This document shows positions 62,420-64,000 of a DNA stretch of 64,000 nucleotides, one piece after another. A program made the translations under genes and the position numbers. The notes under the pieces are model-generated. The model did no database searches and had not been told where the DNA came from. It saw only the letters and a program-made list of their open reading frames with translations. Numbering within the stretch: the first letter of the stretch is position 1; every line of letters begins with the position of its first letter. The DNA is from Rhizobium leguminosarum (lineage in GTDB: Bacteria > Pseudomonadota > Alphaproteobacteria > Rhizobiales > Rhizobiaceae), in NCBI RefSeq assembly GCF_004123835.1, contig NZ_MZMU01000019.1, positions 124,001 to 188,000 on the forward strand, given 5' to 3'.

Positions 62420-62952
62420 GGGACGGCTTCCAGTTCGGCTTGCCCTGCTTTGAGGAAGAGCTCGAAAACATCGCGGGCTGCGGCGGCGGCAAGAATGGGG
62501 TCGTCCACCTTGCTCGCGTCAAGACGATCCATGAAAAGCCGCATGGCGCCCTTCGGGCCTTGCGGGCTCAGGTAATTGCTGGGCAAGTGGTCGGGCACGG
62601 CCTCGGCGAGCAGCACGCCGCCGAGCTTGGAGCCTTCAAGGACATAGGCGGCGCCCCAGACCGCTGCTTCGCAGCGCAATGCCGGTTGCGGAAGCGGTAC
62701 GGGCAATCGATCATCGAGTTCCCGGATGTCGGCGGCCAGCAGGTGCGCACGTCTTCGTTCCGGCCAGTCTGGCAGCAGACTGCCGATTCCTCCATTCTCA
62801 AGCGCATGTTCGACTGATGGTACGACCCGGGCATGCGCGCGCAGGAATGCCTTGTAATCCTGCGTGCGTGAGAGGTTGAAACTGCCGAAGAGAGCGTCGA
62901 CCGCGGCGTGGCAATCTGCAGTTTGTGCGCGGAGGGCGCTGCGAAGTGACAT
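62416..62952 (-). CDS. bphO: Biliverdin-producing heme oxygenase
   Basis: 178 residues. Cleaves heme to biliverdin, the phytochrome chromophore. Matches BphO/HemO-type enzymes: proximal His candidate at about residue 15 (QTADCHAAVD), AAVWGAAYVLEGSKLGGVLL (distal helix with the Gly-rich kink) and the C-terminal helix AARDVFELFLKAGQ. The ATG at 62952 (MSLRSALRAQ) is taken; the 35 upstream codons are unlikely. Translationally coupled to bphP. Confidence 0.92.
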   Translation of the reverse strand: MSLRSALRAQTADCHAAVDALFGSFNLSRTQDYKAFLRAHARVVPSVEHALENGGIGSLLPDWPERRRAHLLAADIRELDDRLPVPLPQPALRCEAAVWGAAYVLEGSKLGGVLLAEAVPDHLPSNYLSPQGPKGAMRLFMDRLDASKVDDPILAAAAARDVFELFLKAGQAELEAVP

Positions 62953-63093
62953 GCTGACCGTATTCCGAGTGATATGGCGGCCGTCCACAACGGACGGTGA
63001 ACTAGCGGATATACTGCGGCAACGAGTGATTTCCAGGGAAACGTCTAGGAAAAACATGGGTTTCTCGTCGCTCGCAGACGCGCGGCGAGCGCT

Positions 63094-63993
63094 TCAGCCC
63101 ATCATTGCCGGCAGTCCGGCGGCGAGTGTATCGATCGCGAGCCGCACCTTCGGCAGCATGACCGGAGAGCGCAGCCAAACGGCATGGGCATCGAAGACAT
63201 TGGCCGGTTCCTGCTTCAACACCTGAATGAGCCGGCCTGCAAGCACCTCCTCGCGGATCAGCCAGCAGGGGAGCCAGGCAAGACCGCGCCCGGCGACGGC
63301 GGCATCGGAGATCGAAGCGAGGTCGTCGAGCCGCAGTCGCGCCTTTGGCGGCATCCGCCGCCCGGGATCGGTCGCAGTCGGAAAAATCCAACCCTTGTCG
63401 TCATCGCCCCGCCTGTAGACGATGCCCTCATGCTGGGGAATATCGAAGACTGTCTGCGGCGCGCCATGTTTTTCCAGATAGGCGGGCGATGCGCAGACGG
63501 TCATGCGCTGGCGGGCGATTGCCCGGGCCATCAGATCCGGATTGTCCTTCAACGGCCCGTTGCGAATGACAAGATCGAAGCCGTCCTCGAGCAGGTCGAC
63601 GATACGGTCGTTGAAGGAAAGGTCGAGTTCGAGGTCCGGATGTTCATCGAGCAGGCGTGCCAGGACCGGCGCGATGCAATGGCGGCCGAAAAGCACAGGC
63701 ATCGAGATACGCAGTCGGCCGCGCACGTCACGCCGACCGGATTCCAGCATGGCTTCCCCGAGGCGAATTTCCTCCACCGCCCGCAGGCAGCGCTCGTAGA
63801 AGAAACGGCCTTCCTCGGTAAGGCTCTGCATGCGTGTCGTACGGTTGAAAAGCCGCACGCCGAGACGCTGTTCCAGCCGTGCGATGGTCTTGCCGACCGC
63901 CGAACGCGTGAGATGGAGCCGCTCGGCGGCGGCCGAAAAGCCACCTGCCTCGACGGCTTCGACAAAGATCGAGATACCTTTCAGCTGTTCCAT
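63094..63993 (-). CDS. LysR-family transcriptional regulator
   Basis: 299 residues, full length. N-terminal winged helix-turn-helix (GISIFVEAVEAGGFSAAAER, LHLTRSAVGKTIARLEQRLG, VRLFNRTTR) and a type 2 periplasmic-binding-like effector domain (LRISMPVLFGRHCIAPVLAR; DGFDLVIRNGPLKDNPDL; VAGRGLAWLPCWLI). Of the CrgA/PecT-like subgroup by sequence feel. Target genes are probably beyond the window, since it runs toward bphO only across a gap of 141 bases. Confidence 0.92.
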   Translation of the reverse strand: MEQLKGISIFVEAVEAGGFSAAAERLHLTRSAVGKTIARLEQRLGVRLFNRTTRMQSLTEEGRFFYERCLRAVEEIRLGEAMLESGRRDVRGRLRISMPVLFGRHCIAPVLARLLDEHPDLELDLSFNDRIVDLLEDGFDLVIRNGPLKDNPDLMARAIARQRMTVCASPAYLEKHGAPQTVFDIPQHEGIVYRRGDDDKGWIFPTATDPGRRMPPKARLRLDDLASISDAAVAGRGLAWLPCWLIREEVLAGRLIQVLKQEPANVFDAHAVWLRSPVMLPKVRLAIDTLAAGLPAMMG

Positions 63994-64000
63994 TTGTTTC

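Overview
The window looks like a chromosomal segment of a fast-growing Rhizobium close to R. leguminosarum / R. etli. The evidence is high-GC coding sequence, the alphaproteobacterial chpT-ctrA-sciP cell-cycle genes, a BraDEFGC-type amino-acid transporter, a urease operon with rhizobial extra genes, and RIME-like and other short palindromic repeats between genes. I see no rRNA, tRNA, CRISPR array, transposase or prophage. Genus is inferred from gene content and remembered protein families, not from a search.

Layout. 1-8.7 kb: 3' end of purA, a large acidic single-pass membrane protein, rpoH, rluD, a small membrane protein, a SpoU/TrmH methyltransferase, a coiled-coil membrane protein and a DUF1134 protein. 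8.9-13.2 kb: cell-cycle block with chpT, a single-domain receiver, ctrA (long upstream region with three GANTC sites), fliJ-like, a GNAT, a PqiA-like protein and sciP. 13.5-16.7 kb: a LuxR-type quorum-sensing regulator broken by a stop codon and a palindromic insertion, a sugar transferase and cysQ. 17.2-22.8 kb: livHMGF, a small membrane protein and livK (bra operon), then a decayed 2-hydroxyacid dehydrogenase remnant.

23.2-45.1 kb is the nitrogen block. It holds a LuxR-type response regulator overlapping a hybrid sensor kinase whose input domain is a complete NCS1-type permease, a secreted PAP2 phosphatase, urtABCDE (urea uptake), and ureD-ureA-DUF1272-ureB-lprI-like-accessory-vapBC-ureC-DUF2459, a diguanylate cyclase, and ureEFG. 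Urea would be imported by Urt and hydrolysed by urease. The permease-kinase is a plausible sensor of a related nitrogen compound, and is the best candidate here for an undescribed system.

45.2-50.6 kb: a Crp/Fnr regulator and an RND efflux pump with its adaptor. 51.1-59.8 kb: a pyrimidine-salvage/catabolism locus with an ABC transporter, a cupin, dihydropyrimidinase, a DUF559 protein whose N-terminus is read through a RIME repeat, N-carbamoyl-beta-alanine amidohydrolase, and a divergent rutR with a good candidate RutR operator. 59.9-64 kb: a bacteriophytochrome with HWE kinase and receiver, its heme oxygenase, and a LysR regulator.
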